Part shown: positions 23,498 through 32,567 of the stretch, piece by piece
Position numbering within the stretch: the first letter of the stretch is position 1
Layout of the letters: each line of letters opens with the position of its first letter
From: a marine group bacterium Sva0996 bin134
GTDB lineage: Bacteria > Actinomycetota > Acidimicrobiia > Acidimicrobiales > Bin134
Assembly: GCA_002239105.1 (NCBI GenBank)
Contig: MPNQ01000033.1
Location: 1-36,955, forward strand
Length of the DNA: 36,955 nucleotides
Reading direction: 5' to 3'
The notes under the pieces: model-generated
What the model was told of the DNA's origin: nothing
Database searches by the model: none
The model's input: only the letters and a program-made list of their open reading frames with translations
Position numbers and translations under genes: made by a program

Positions 23498-25714
23498 CTA
23501 AGAGCCAGAAGCGGTGGGGAGGACTCGGTAGGCGTTGTAGACGGACTCTATGCCTCGGATGGTGCGGAGGAGGGCGTCAAGGTGGGTGCTGTCTATCAGC
23601 TCGAAGTCGAACCGCATGACCGATATCTGGTCGGCGCCGGTGCGGGTTTCGCAGGCCAGGATGTTCACCGAGCCGGTGGACAGGGCGTTGGCCACGTCTC
23701 GCAGCAAGCTGGTGCGGTCGAAGGCCTTCACCTCAATGGTCACGCAGTAGGCCCCGGTGCGCTCGGCGCTCCAGTCGACGTCGATGAGGCGATCGCCCTG
23801 CTCGAACGACAGCGACACCGCGTTGGCGCATTCGGTGCGGTGGACCGACACCCCTCGGCCCCGGGTGACGAACCCGATGATCTCGTCGGGGGGAACCGGT
23901 TTGCAGCAGCGGGCCAAATTGACCAGCACGTCGTCGAGGCCCTCCACCTCCACCGACTGCTCGGTCTTGCGGGGCAGCACCGAAGGCGACGGGACGGCCG
24001 CCAGATCGCCTTCCATCCCCTCTTCCTCGGCCGACGGCTCCACCCTCATCCCCGCCACCCGCTCGGCCACCGCCTTGGCCGATACGTGGCGCTCCCCCAC
24101 CGCGGCGAACAATGTGTCGAGGTCGCGGTAGTTCATGTCGGTGGCCGCGTGCACCAGCTCGTCGCCCGCCAGAATCCTGGCCACCGGCAGCCGCTCCCGC
24201 CGCAACGCCGCGGCCACTGCGTCGCGGCCGGCCTTGATGGCGTCCTCCCGGCGAGCCTGGGCGAACCACTGGCGGATCTTGTTGCGGGCCCGGTGCGACG
24301 CCACCAGGCCGAGCCAGTCGCGCGACGGCCCCTTGTCAGCCACCTTGGAGGTGAATATCTCCACCATGTCGCCGGGCCGCAGCTCGCGGTCCAGCGGGAC
24401 GAGCTGGCCGTTGACCCGGGCCCCGATGCAGGCGTGGCCCACCTCGGTGTGGATGGAGTAGGCGAAATCGATGGGAATCGCCCCCATGGGCAACGACACC
24501 ACATCACCTTTGGGCGTGAACACCTGAACCTCGTCGTGGTCGAGGTCGGTCTTGAGGTTGCTCAAGAACTCCACCGCGTCGGAGGTCTCCTGCTGCCAGT
24601 CGATGATCCGGCTCAGCCAGGCCAGATCGTCGATGGTCGCGCCCTCCTTGTAGCTGTAGTGGGCGGCCACCCCCTGTTCGGCCCGAGCATGCATCTCGTT
24701 GGTGCGGAGCTGAACCTCCAGCGACTTGCCCCCCGGCCCCACCACCGACGTGTGCAGCGACTGGTAGAGGTTGAACTTGGGCATGGCGATGTAGTCCTTG
24801 AACCGCCCCTGCACCGGCTTCCAGGTGGCGTGGATGGAACCCAGCGCGGCGTAGCAGTCCCGCACCGATTCGACGATCACCCGGATGCCCACCAAGTCGA
24901 AGATCTCGTCGAAGCTGCGATCTTTGGTCATCATCTTCTCGTAGATGCTCCACAGGTGCTTGGGGCGGCCGGTGACTTGGGCAGGAATCCCCAATTCGGC
25001 CAAGCGGGCTTCAACGCTGGAAAGAACCTGGGTGAGATACAGGTCGCGCTCCGGCGCCCGGGTGGCCACCATGCGATCGATCTCGGCGTATCGCTTGGGG
25101 TGCAGGGCGGCAAACGCCAGGTCTTCGAGCTGGAGCTTCATGTCCTGCATGCCCAAGCGGTTGGCCAGCGGGGCGTAGATGTCAATCGTCTCGCGAGCCA
25201 CCCGGTGCTGCTTGGCCAAAGGCAGCGCCGCCAGCGTGCGCATGTTGTGCAACCGGTCGGAGAGCTTCACCACCAGCACCCGCAGATCCTTGGCGATGGC
25301 CACCAGCATTTTGCGCATGGAGGCCGCCTGTTCCTCCTCCTGCGAGTTGAACTGGAGGCGGTCAAGCCGGGTGACGCTGTCCACGATCGAGGCCACTTCT
25401 CCGCCAAAGTGCTGCTCCACCTCGGACAAGCCCATAGCGGTGTCCTCGATGGCATCGTGCAACAAGGCGGCGATCACCGACACGTCGTCCAGCCCCAGGT
25501 CGACCACGATGTGGGCCACAGCCAGCGGGTGGGTCACATAGGGCTCGCCGGATTTGCGCTTCTGCCCAGAGTGGGCCTGCTCAGCGAGCCGATAGGCGGT
25601 TTCGATGCGCTCAGCGGTGTCGTTGGGGTGGCGCTCCAGATAGGCGTCCAGCAGCGGGCCCACGTCTTGGCCGGGCTGATCCATCCAGGGCAATGGCCGC
25701 TCTGTCAGCGTCAT
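23498..25714 (-). CDS. rel: Bifunctional (p)ppGpp synthetase/hydrolase Rel
   Basis: Makes and degrades (p)ppGpp in the stringent response. The 738-residue long RSH protein has an intact HD hydrolase domain (His86-Asp87 in LLHDAIEDT), a synthetase domain with RFKD (304-307, the bifunctional RxKD form) and PKFNLYQSLHT, a TGS domain (VFTPKGDVVSLPMGA onward, about 395-455), the conserved ARCCKPVPPDEIIGF region and a C-terminal ACT domain. Both activities are therefore expected. The ATG overlaps the apt stop as ATGA, linking alarmone and purine salvage genes as in other actinobacteria. Confidence 0.97.
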   Translation of the reverse strand: MTLTERPLPWMDQPGQDVGPLLDAYLERHPNDTAERIETAYRLAEQAHSGQKRKSGEPYVTHPLAVAHIVVDLGLDDVSVIAALLHDAIEDTAMGLSEVEQHFGGEVASIVDSVTRLDRLQFNSQEEEQAASMRKMLVAIAKDLRVLVVKLSDRLHNMRTLAALPLAKQHRVARETIDIYAPLANRLGMQDMKLQLEDLAFAALHPKRYAEIDRMVATRAPERDLYLTQVLSSVEARLAELGIPAQVTGRPKHLWSIYEKMMTKDRSFDEIFDLVGIRVIVESVRDCYAALGSIHATWKPVQGRFKDYIAMPKFNLYQSLHTSVVGPGGKSLEVQLRTNEMHARAEQGVAAHYSYKEGATIDDLAWLSRIIDWQQETSDAVEFLSNLKTDLDHDEVQVFTPKGDVVSLPMGAIPIDFAYSIHTEVGHACIGARVNGQLVPLDRELRPGDMVEIFTSKVADKGPSRDWLGLVASHRARNKIRQWFAQARREDAIKAGRDAVAAALRRERLPVARILAGDELVHAATDMNYRDLDTLFAAVGERHVSAKAVAERVAGMRVEPSAEEEGMEGDLAAVPSPSVLPRKTEQSVEVEGLDDVLVNLARCCKPVPPDEIIGFVTRGRGVSVHRTECANAVSLSFEQGDRLIDVDWSAERTGAYCVTIEVKAFDRTSLLRDVANALSTGSVNILACETRTGADQISVMRFDFELIDSTHLDALLRTIRGIESVYNAYRVLPTASGS

Positions 25715-26256
25715 TTCTCACCCCCGTAACAGAACAACGAAATCACCGGGCAGTCGCCTCCCAGTTTGGCCCGACCGCCCAGAAAACCCAACTCAATAAG
25801 GAAGCCCACCCCAACCACCTCAGCGCCCCCCGAATTCACCAGCTCGACCGCGGCGGCCGCGGTGCCCCCCGTGGCCAAAACGTCGTCCACCACCAGCACA
25901 CGTTGGCCGGGGGCCAGGGCATCGGTGTGGGACTCCAAAGAGGCCACCCCGTATTCAAGCTGATAGTCCACCGACCGGGTGTCGTACGGGAGTTTTCCTG
26001 GTTTGCGGAAAGGCACAAACCCGACGCCCAGGCGATAGGCCACCGCCGCCCCCAAGATGAAACCCCGGGCCTCGACCCCCACCACTCGGTCAAACGCGGT
26101 GTGGGAGAAGCGGTCGGCCAGACCATCGGCCGCCCACCGGAGGGCATCGCCATCGTCGAGCAGCGGGGTGATGTCCTTGAAGATGATCCCCTCGGTGGGA
26201 AAGTCGGGGATATCCCTGATGAGGCTCTCAGGCCAGCCGGACTCCACTGCCACCAA
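25711..26256 (-). CDS. apt: Adenine phosphoribosyltransferase
   Basis: Converts adenine and PRPP to AMP. The 181-residue protein shows IRDIPDFPTEGIIFKDITPLL, GVEARGFILGAAVAYRLG, FRKPGKLPY, and the PRPP loop VLVVDDVLATGGTAAAAVEL. The start is uncertain: TTG at 26256 followed by GTG at 26253, both after GGGAGG; I used the first. It ends overlapping rel. It sits in the secD-secF-apt-rel order. Confidence 0.95.
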   Translation of the reverse strand: MVAVESGWPESLIRDIPDFPTEGIIFKDITPLLDDGDALRWAADGLADRFSHTAFDRVVGVEARGFILGAAVAYRLGVGFVPFRKPGKLPYDTRSVDYQLEYGVASLESHTDALAPGQRVLVVDDVLATGGTAAAAVELVNSGGAEVVGVGFLIELGFLGGRAKLGGDCPVISLFCYGGEK

Positions 26257-26280
26257 CCCTACCCGCCTCCCTGCGTGCCT

Positions 26281-27384
26281 CTAGCGGCGCTTGCGCTTCC
26301 GAGGTCGAGGGGGAATGGTCGTGCCGGTTTGCGGAGGTCGGCGAGCCGGGCCGCTAGCGGGAGCAGCCGGTCGAGACGGCGACGGGCCGACCGCCACATC
26401 TTCCACCTCGTGAACCGAGGTGCCCCGGGACTGTGCTCGGGCCTCTAGGCGTTCCCGCAGCTCCACGAACTCGGGCTGGCGCTCTTTCATCCAGGAAGCC
26501 GCTGGCGCGGCCACGAACAGCGATGAGTAGGTGCCCACCAGCAACCCGATAAGCAAAGCCACTGCGAATTCGGCCAGGGTGACCGCCCCCAGCACTAGCG
26601 TGCCGATGATCAACATCGACAGCACCGGCAAAACCGAGGTGATGGTGGTGTTCACCGAGCGCAGCAGCACGGTGTTGAGCGCCGAGTTCATGATCCGGGT
26701 GTAGGTGGCCCGCCCGACCAGGGCAGAGCGACGCTGGAAGTCGCGGTTCTTGTCGAACACCACCAGGGTGTCGTATAGGGAGTAACCCATGATGGTGAGG
26801 AAGGCGATGACGGTGGCCGGGGTCACCTCGAACTGGAACAGGGCATAGATGCCCACGGTGATGACGATGTCGTGGGCCACCGCCACCAATGCGGCCACGG
26901 CCATTCTCCACTCCAGCGTCAGCGTGATGTAGATGGCCACCACTATGAAGAACACGATCAGCGCCCGGATGGCCTTGCTGGTGATCTCGTCGCCCCACGA
27001 CGCGCTGATGGAGTTGAAGCTGATGTCGTCAAGTCCCTGGCCGGTGAGATTGGCCAGCGCAAGAGACACCTGGGCCACGCTGGAGGCGTCGGTGGCGTCC
27101 AACTCGGCCCGGACCCGCAACACATCGCCGCCCACGAATTGGATCTTGGCGTCGGCCTGGCCCACGTCCCGCAGGGCGTCGCGCACATCGGCGGTGGACA
27201 CATCGGGCGCCGAGGCCTCCCACACCGTGCCCCCCTCAAACTCGATGCCCAGGTTGACGCCCCGCACCAACAGGGCAATGGCGCTGATGAGAATCAGGGC
27301 CGCCGACACCTTCAGGGTGGTTTTCCAAAGTTCGGGAAAGTTCAGCCTGGTCTGGTTGCGCAATAGGCGTTGGAGACGGGTCAC
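26281..27384 (-). CDS. secF: Protein translocase subunit SecF
   Basis: With SecD forms the proton-driven membrane complex that aids late steps of Sec export. The 367-residue protein has an N-terminal membrane segment, an extracytoplasmic loop (GVNLGIEFEGGTVWE), and five C-terminal membrane segments with SLYDTLVVFDKNRD and the RIMNSALNTVLLRSVNTTIT block. A long Pro/Arg-rich, strongly basic cytoplasmic tail ends the protein. The start is GTG at 27384, overlapping the secD stop as GTGA. Confidence 0.95.
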   Translation of the reverse strand: MTRLQRLLRNQTRLNFPELWKTTLKVSAALILISAIALLVRGVNLGIEFEGGTVWEASAPDVSTADVRDALRDVGQADAKIQFVGGDVLRVRAELDATDASSVAQVSLALANLTGQGLDDISFNSISASWGDEITSKAIRALIVFFIVVAIYITLTLEWRMAVAALVAVAHDIVITVGIYALFQFEVTPATVIAFLTIMGYSLYDTLVVFDKNRDFQRRSALVGRATYTRIMNSALNTVLLRSVNTTITSVLPVLSMLIIGTLVLGAVTLAEFAVALLIGLLVGTYSSLFVAAPAASWMKERQPEFVELRERLEARAQSRGTSVHEVEDVAVGPSPSRPAAPASGPARRPPQTGTTIPPRPRKRKRR

Positions 27385-28931
27385 GGCTGGCCCTCTCCGG
27401 CGCTCATGGCCTCTTCTGGGGTGGGCAATCCGAGCCGGTGGGGATGGGCCATCAGGCTCGGCGACCGTGACATCAACTGAGCGCAGGGTCGCAAGAAGTA
27501 ATAGGTGGCCACCAGGTCGAGCACCGAGGCCAAGCCCAGCATGAGGGCGAAGCCCCGAACCGACCCGGCTGAGAGCCAGTACAAGATGACCGCGGCGATG
27601 AGCGAGGCGAAGTTGGCCCTGAATATGGTCCGGAACGCCGCCAAGAAGGACTGCTCCAACGACGACCGCAGCATGCGGCCGGTGGCCACGTCTTCTTTGA
27701 GGTGCTCGAAGTACACCACGTTGGAGTCAAGCGACACGCCAATGGCCACGATCAGGCCGGTGACCCCAGCCAGGGTCAGGGCCAAGTCCTGGGTCTCGCC
27801 CAGCCAGGCCACGATCACCCACAACAAGGTGGCCGACACGCCCAGGCTCAACATGGCCACCAGGCCCAGCAGGCGATACATGCCGACCATGTACAAAAAC
27901 ACCAGCGCCAGCCCGACGATGCCGGCGATTACCCCCGCCCGCAGGGCGTCGCCGCCGATGGTGGCCGACACGGCCCGGCTGGTGCTGTCGCTTTGGGGGT
28001 CGGTGGGGTCTTGGAACTCGATGGGCAGTGCGCCATAGCGCAGCACCAGAGCCAGGTCATCGGCCTCTTCTTCGGAGAAGCCCCCGGAAATCACCACCCG
28101 GCCGTCGAAATTCGAGGTTTGCACGGTAGGCGCCGATTGCACGTTGCCGTCCACCACGATGGCCAGCCGGCCGAGCCCCGCGGCCCCGGGCGGGCAGTAG
28201 AAACTGCCGGTAAAGCACTCGAAGGCCATGTCGTCGAACTTGTCGGCACCCTCATCGCCCCCCTTGAAGGTGGCATCCACCACAAACTCGTTCCTAAAGG
28301 AGCTGTCAGCGCTGGACAGGCCGGCCCCGGTGAGCGACGAAGGGCCCAGCAAGAAGCGCCTCGCCGCCTCCCCGCTGTCGTCCCGCTGGGGCAGCACCAC
28401 AAAGCGCTCGAGCACGTCTTCGGCCGACGTGGAGGTGGCCAAGCCGTTGTAGTCAATCCCGGAGGGACAGGGGGCCAAGCCCCGATCGTCCACCACGGGA
28501 TCGGGAAGCGCTGGCGGCGGCGCCACCTCGCCGGTTTCAGGGTCGGGCAAGGCGAGCGGCTCAACGAAGAGCTCGGCGCACACCGGGCGGAAGCGCAGCT
28601 CGGCGGTCTGGCCCACCACGTCGATGGCCCGCTGCTGGTCGCTGATACCGGGAAGCTGGACCACCACCCGGTCGCCCTGGCGGGTCACGTCGGGCTCGGC
28701 CACGCCGAGGCCGTCGATGCGGTCGCGGATGATGTTGACCGCGGTGTCCAGGTCGCCCTCGGTGATGGCCACCGGTCGGTCGGGATCGTCCACCGGCACC
28801 AGCACCACCTCGACTCCGCCCTTGAGGTCTAGTCCCAGTAGCGGTCGGTTCCCCACGGCCAGCGATGCCGCCAGCAGCCCCGCGGCCACAGCCACGATGA
28901 GGACAAGGGAAACCAGCGAACGGCGGCTCAT
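27381..28931 (-). CDS. secD: Protein translocase subunit SecD
   Basis: Partner of SecF in post-translocational protein release. The 516-residue protein has a first membrane segment, the P1 region with LLGLDLKGGVEVVL, and a five-segment membrane domain with GVSLDSNVVYFEHLKEDV and FRANFASLIAAVILYW. The extracytoplasmic domain carries an insertion around residues 115-250 with four cysteines (VCAEL, APCPSG, FECFTG, YCPPG), which could form disulfides. ATG at 28931; yajC is 18 bp upstream. Confidence 0.95.
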   Translation of the reverse strand: MSRRSLVSLVLIVAVAAGLLAASLAVGNRPLLGLDLKGGVEVVLVPVDDPDRPVAITEGDLDTAVNIIRDRIDGLGVAEPDVTRQGDRVVVQLPGISDQQRAIDVVGQTAELRFRPVCAELFVEPLALPDPETGEVAPPPALPDPVVDDRGLAPCPSGIDYNGLATSTSAEDVLERFVVLPQRDDSGEAARRFLLGPSSLTGAGLSSADSSFRNEFVVDATFKGGDEGADKFDDMAFECFTGSFYCPPGAAGLGRLAIVVDGNVQSAPTVQTSNFDGRVVISGGFSEEEADDLALVLRYGALPIEFQDPTDPQSDSTSRAVSATIGGDALRAGVIAGIVGLALVFLYMVGMYRLLGLVAMLSLGVSATLLWVIVAWLGETQDLALTLAGVTGLIVAIGVSLDSNVVYFEHLKEDVATGRMLRSSLEQSFLAAFRTIFRANFASLIAAVILYWLSAGSVRGFALMLGLASVLDLVATYYFLRPCAQLMSRSPSLMAHPHRLGLPTPEEAMSAGEGQP

Positions 28932-28949
28932 TGACGCTGGGAATTGTGA

Positions 28950-29237
28950 TTAGGCGTCAGCGTCGTCGCCATCGACGTCGATGTCGGAGTACACGATCTT
29001 GTTGGCGATGGTCTCGCGGCTGATCTTGATCTCGACCCCGTCAGATATCTCGATGAACACGGTGCCGCCGTCGAAAGCAGTGATCATTCCGTACAGGCCC
29101 GAGGCGGTGATGACCTCGTCGCCCACATCCAGGGAGTCGAGCAGCGCTCGCTGCTCGCGCGCCTTGCGCTGCTGGGGGCGCACCATGAAGAAGTACATGG
29201 CGACGAACATCAATAGCAAAAGAGGGAGGATTTCCAA
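28950..29237 (-). CDS. yajC: Preprotein translocase subunit YajC
   Basis: Small single-pass accessory of SecDF. The 95 residues begin with a hydrophobic segment (LPLLLLMFVAMYFFMV) followed by RPQQRKAREQ and LDSLDVGDEVITASGLYGMI, all typical. The C-terminus is very acidic (VDGDDADA). The start is TTG at 29237 with no obvious Shine-Dalgarno. Confidence 0.93.
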   Translation of the reverse strand: MEILPLLLLMFVAMYFFMVRPQQRKAREQRALLDSLDVGDEVITASGLYGMITAFDGGTVFIEISDGVEIKISRETIANKIVYSDIDVDGDDADA

Positions 29238-29260
29238 GGCTCAGAACTCTATCGGAAGAC

Positions 29261-30394
29261 CTAGCCGGGAGACGACTCGGCGGGCCGGGCCCAGGCCTCA
29301 GCCACCCGGCGGCGCAAACGGTCGAACGTGCCGTTGGCGATGGCCTCTTGGGCGGCATCCATCAGGGCCAGCAGCCAGGCCACATTGTGGAGGGTGAGCA
29401 ACCGAGCGGCCGACGGCTCGTCCACGTTGAACAGGTGCCGGAGATAGGCCCGGGAGTAGCGGGCGACCGGGCTCGTCGGGAAATGCGGATCGATCGGCCG
29501 GTCGTCGGTGGCTAGCGACGAGTTGCCCATATTGAGGCGGCCCTCCCAGGTCAAAGCGGTGCCGTGGCGGGCTAGCCGAGTGGGCAGCACGCAGTCGAAC
29601 ATGTCCACTCCCAGCGCTACGCACTCCACCAACCCGATGGGGTCACCCAATCCCATGAAGTAGCGGGGCTGATCCTCGGGCAACTGCGGGGTGGTGGCCG
29701 ACAGCGCGGCCATCATCTGCTCTGGAGGCTCCCCAACCGACAGCCCTCCCACGGCGTAGCCGTCGAAGCCCACCTCGATGGTCCGGGCCGCGCTCTCAGC
29801 CCGCAGAGCGGGGTCGATGCCGCCTTGGACGATGCCGAACTGGTTGGCGCCCGCGGCATGCCCGTCCTGCTCAAAAAAGCGGCCACGGGCTCGGGCGGCC
29901 CAAGCAGCCGTTCGATCCACCGCCTGGCGCTGGACGGACGCGGGGGCTTCGGACGGCGGACACACATCGAGGGCCATCTGTATGTCGGACCCGAGCTGGA
30001 GTTGCACGTCCACCACCCGCTCGGCGGTGAAGCGGTGGGTGGAGCCGTCGTAGGTGGATCGGAATGTGGCACCGTCGTCGTCCACCTTGGGATCGAGCGA
30101 GAACACCTGGAATCCCCCCGAGTCGGTGAGCACATGGCCCGACCAACCGGTGAACCCGTGTATACCGCCCATCTTCTCGACGGTCTCGGCACCAGGCCTC
30201 ATCATCAGGTGGTAGGTGTTGGCCAGCACCACCGCAGGCTTGAGCGCTTCGAGGTCGGCGGTGTCGAGGGTGCGGACCGCGGCCCGAGTGCCCACCGGCA
30301 TGAAGCATGGTGTGGCGAACGAGCCCCTCGGGGTGGTTATGCGGCCGGTGCGGGCTTGCCCATCTCGGGCCAACACGTCGAATTGGAGGGTCAT
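29261..30394 (-). CDS. tgt: tRNA-guanine transglycosylase, zinc ligands missing
   Basis: Exchanges guanine-34 for preQ1 in queuosine tRNAs. The 377 residues show TDSGGFQ (Asp91), FGIVQGG, GGLSVGEP and the nucleophile in DMFDCVLPTR (Asp267). The zinc site, normally CxCxxC plus His, is altered: after IDP the sequence is HFPTSPVARYSRAYL, so the three cysteine positions are Phe305, Thr307 and Val310; the histidine (His336 in LTLHN) remains. The preceding stretch (RLARHG, LNMGNSS) is also divergent from the usual RxxRNG and NIRN. The reading frame is intact. It overlaps queA as ATGA, so it is the orthologous locus and not a stray paralog. Confidence 0.93.
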   Translation of the reverse strand: MTLQFDVLARDGQARTGRITTPRGSFATPCFMPVGTRAAVRTLDTADLEALKPAVVLANTYHLMMRPGAETVEKMGGIHGFTGWSGHVLTDSGGFQVFSLDPKVDDDGATFRSTYDGSTHRFTAERVVDVQLQLGSDIQMALDVCPPSEAPASVQRQAVDRTAAWAARARGRFFEQDGHAAGANQFGIVQGGIDPALRAESAARTIEVGFDGYAVGGLSVGEPPEQMMAALSATTPQLPEDQPRYFMGLGDPIGLVECVALGVDMFDCVLPTRLARHGTALTWEGRLNMGNSSLATDDRPIDPHFPTSPVARYSRAYLRHLFNVDEPSAARLLTLHNVAWLLALMDAAQEAIANGTFDRLRRRVAEAWARPAESSPG

Positions 30395-31395
30395 TGTCCT
30401 GGATTTCTAGCGCAGAACATGGCGTCGCCCAGAGAGAGGAAGCGGTAGCCCTCGGCCAGGGCGGCAGTGTAGAGGTCTCGCCAGCGGGGGCCGACGAACG
30501 CGGCCAACAGGGCCAGAAGGCTGGATCGGGGCAGGTGGAAGTTGGTGAGCAGGGCGTCCACCACCGCGAACCGGTGCCCCGGCGTGATGAACAGATTGGT
30601 TGAGCCGCAGGCCGATCCGGTGGCCGCCGCCGACTCCAACGCCCGAACCACCGTTGTGCCCACCGCCACCACCCGCTCCGACCGCACGCAGGCGGCCAAC
30701 GTGGCCTCGGGGATCCGGTACGTCTCGGTGTGCATGACGTGGTCGTCCAGATCATCAGCCATCACCGGGGTGAACGTGGCCGTGCCCACCGCCAACTCCA
30801 GCTCGCACACCTCAGCACCGGCAGCCCGGCAGCGGTCCAGCACCGTGTCGGTGAGGTGGAGTCCAGCGGTGGGCGCGGCGGCCGACACCGGCCGGTCGGC
30901 ATACACCGTCTGATAGCGCTCGATGTCGGCCAGCTCCTCGGTGACATACGGGGGCAGCGGCACCTCCCCGGCTCGATCCATGAGGTTGCCGGGATCGCCG
31001 GTGGGCCTCACCCAGCGCCGGCCGTCGCCGCCGATGCGCTCCCCCACCTCCATCACCGGCGCCCCTCCGAACCACAGCTCGGTGCCCGGTGGCACCCGGC
31101 GGCCGGGGCGCACAAGCGCACTCCACCAGCCGTCTTCGCCCGGTTCCAAAAGCAGCACTTCAACCTTGCCCCCGGTGGCCTTGTTGAGCCGCAGTCGGGC
31201 CGCCATGACCCGGCTGTTGTTCACCACCAGCACATCGCCGGGTCCCAGGAGCTCGGGCAAATCCCTGGTCAAGCGGTGCTCGGGCGGGGTTCCAGAACCT
31301 TGATCAACCAGGAGTCGTGAGCTGTCCCGGGGCTCAGCCGGCTGCTGCGCAATGGCGGCTTGAGGCAGCTCATAGTGAAGCTCCTCAGTCCGCAT
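30391..31395 (-). CDS. queA: S-adenosylmethionine:tRNA ribosyltransferase-isomerase
   Basis: Transfers and isomerises the ribosyl part of SAM onto preQ1-tRNA to give epoxyqueuosine. The 334-residue protein has VVNNSRVMAARL, PLPPYV, SAAAPTAGLHLT, HVMHTETYRI, VGTTVVRALES and TNFHLPRSSLL. The normally very conserved HVGxGTFxPV reads AVGTATFTPV (His to Ala202, Gly to Ala206). The ATG at 31395 faces ruvC across a 68-bp divergent gap. Confidence 0.94.
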   Translation of the reverse strand: MRTEELHYELPQAAIAQQPAEPRDSSRLLVDQGSGTPPEHRLTRDLPELLGPGDVLVVNNSRVMAARLRLNKATGGKVEVLLLEPGEDGWWSALVRPGRRVPPGTELWFGGAPVMEVGERIGGDGRRWVRPTGDPGNLMDRAGEVPLPPYVTEELADIERYQTVYADRPVSAAAPTAGLHLTDTVLDRCRAAGAEVCELELAVGTATFTPVMADDLDDHVMHTETYRIPEATLAACVRSERVVAVGTTVVRALESAAATGSACGSTNLFITPGHRFAVVDALLTNFHLPRSSLLALLAAFVGPRWRDLYTAALAEGYRFLSLGDAMFCARNPGQ

Positions 31396-31463
31396 GCTCT
31401 GTTTCTACCCGACTGGCACCCGTATCCCGAAAACTGTCATACCCGGCCGGTAGTTTGGGGCTC
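31396..31463. promoter_or_regulatory. Divergent queA / ruvC intergenic region
   Basis: This 68-bp gap must hold the promoters of the large minus-strand cluster and of ruvCAB. I see a CCGGCCGG palindrome (31443-31450) but no convincing -35/-10 pair on either strand and no LexA-type GAAC-N4-GTTC box. Confidence 0.4.
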
Positions 31464-31961
31464 ATGCTGGTGATGGGGATCGACCCCGGCCTGTCGCGCT
31501 GCGGCTATGGCGTTGTCCGCCAAAAGGGGCGCGCCACCGAGGCGGTGGCCGCCGGGATTATCCGCACCGACAAAGACGACCCCGTCCCCCAGCGGCTGTA
31601 CGAGCTCCAAAAGGAGCTGGTCGATCTGATGGACACCTACCACCCGGATGCGGTGGCCATCGAGCAGGTGCTGTTCCAGGTGAACGTCCGCACCGCCATG
31701 GGGGTGGGACAGGCCAGCGGTGTGGCCATGGCCGCCGGAGTGGGGGCGGGCGCCGAGGTGTTCGAGTACTCCCCCACCCAGATCAAGAAAGCCGTCACCG
31801 GCTGGGGCGGCGCCGACAAGAAGCAGATGGGGCAGATGGTGCAGACCTTGCTGGGCCTGCCTCAGCCCCTGAAGCCGGTGGACGCCGCCGATGCCATTGC
31901 GGTGGCCCTCTGCCATCTGGCCCACGCCCCGGCCGCCTCCCGGATTCAGGCCGCAATGTGA
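31464..31961 (+). CDS. ruvC: Holliday junction resolvase RuvC
   Basis: Dimeric endonuclease that cuts Holliday junctions. From ATG at 31464 the 165-residue protein has all four acidic catalytic residues: Asp7 (MGIDPG), Glu67 (AIEQVLF), Asp140 and Asp143 (VDAADAIAVALCH). The open frame extends upstream to 31317 but that part is antisense to queA. It starts the ruvC-ruvA-ruvB operon and overlaps ruvA as GTGA. Confidence 0.96.
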   Translation: MLVMGIDPGLSRCGYGVVRQKGRATEAVAAGIIRTDKDDPVPQRLYELQKELVDLMDTYHPDAVAIEQVLFQVNVRTAMGVGQASGVAMAAGVGAGAEVFEYSPTQIKKAVTGWGGADKKQMGQMVQTLLGLPQPLKPVDAADAIAVALCHLAHAPAASRIQAAM

Positions 31962-32560
31962 TTGGCCTGATCAGGGGCACGCTGGCTCTGCGGGATGCCG
32001 ACGAGGTGATCGTGGAGACCGCCGGAGTCGGCTACCGGGTGGCCGTCTCACCCGACACCTCGGCCGCGCTGGGAGAGCTGGGCCAAGAGGTGCTGCTCCA
32101 CATCCACCACCACATCCGAGAAGACGCCCAAACCCTTTACGGGTTCGACACCCCCGACAAGCGCCGGGTCTTCGAAGGGCTCATCTCGGCTCACGGCGTG
32201 GGACCGGCACTGGGCATGGCCATCATGTCGGTGTTCGGACCTCCGGAGTTGGCCGGGATTCTGGCCACCGACGACATCGACGCCCTGTGCCTGGTGCCCG
32301 GAGTGGGAAAGAAGACTGCAGCCCGGCTGCTGGTGGAGCTCAAGTCCCGCCTCGACATCGGCGATGTGACCACCGTGGTGGCATCCGGACAGTCGCCAGG
32401 CGAGCAGCCCACCGATGCCCGCAGCGTGGTCCGCCAGGCTCTAGGCGAGCTGGGCTACAGCGCCGAGGAAATCCGCGGCGCCATCGCTATTTTGCCCGCG
32501 GGTGATGATTCTTCCGCCTTGCTCAAAGCGGCCCTCCGCAATCTGGCCTCCGGTGGGTGA
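31958..32560 (+). CDS. ruvA: Holliday junction branch migration protein RuvA
   Basis: Tetramer that binds the four-way junction and loads RuvB. The 200 residues show the OB domain ([42 protein letters not shown]) with helix-hairpin-helix repeats ([10 protein letters not shown] and [16 protein letters not shown]), then a flexible linker and the C-terminal RuvB-binding domain ([15 protein letters not shown]). The start is GTG at 31958. Confidence 0.96.
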   Translation: MIGLIRGTLALRDADEVIVETAGVGYRVAVSPDTSAALGELGQEVLLHIHHHIREDAQTLYGFDTPDKRRVFEGLISAHGVGPALGMAIMSVFGPPELAGILATDDIDALCLVPGVGKKTAARLLVELKSRLDIGDVTTVVASGQSPGEQPTDARSVVRQALGELGYSAEEIRGAIAILPAGDDSSALLKAALRNLASGG

Positions 32561-32567
32561 GCCGGCC

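Noticed and set aside
23411..25729. Long plus-strand open frame of 772 codons opposite rel and hisS
   Set aside because: It is the antisense shadow of rel in GC-rich DNA; the sequence is His/Gly/Arg-rich low complexity with no family motif.
29261..30394. Tgt as a DNA-modifying DpdA-type paralog
   Set aside because: It overlaps queA in the canonical queA-tgt-yajC order and matches Tgt along its length, so it is the orthologous tgt despite the lost zinc site.
31431..31456. AAACT/AGTTT inverted repeat between queA and ruvC as a LexA-like operator
   Set aside because: The 16-bp spacing and sequence do not match the GAAC-N4-GTTC box, and the inner CCGGCCGG is not centred on it.
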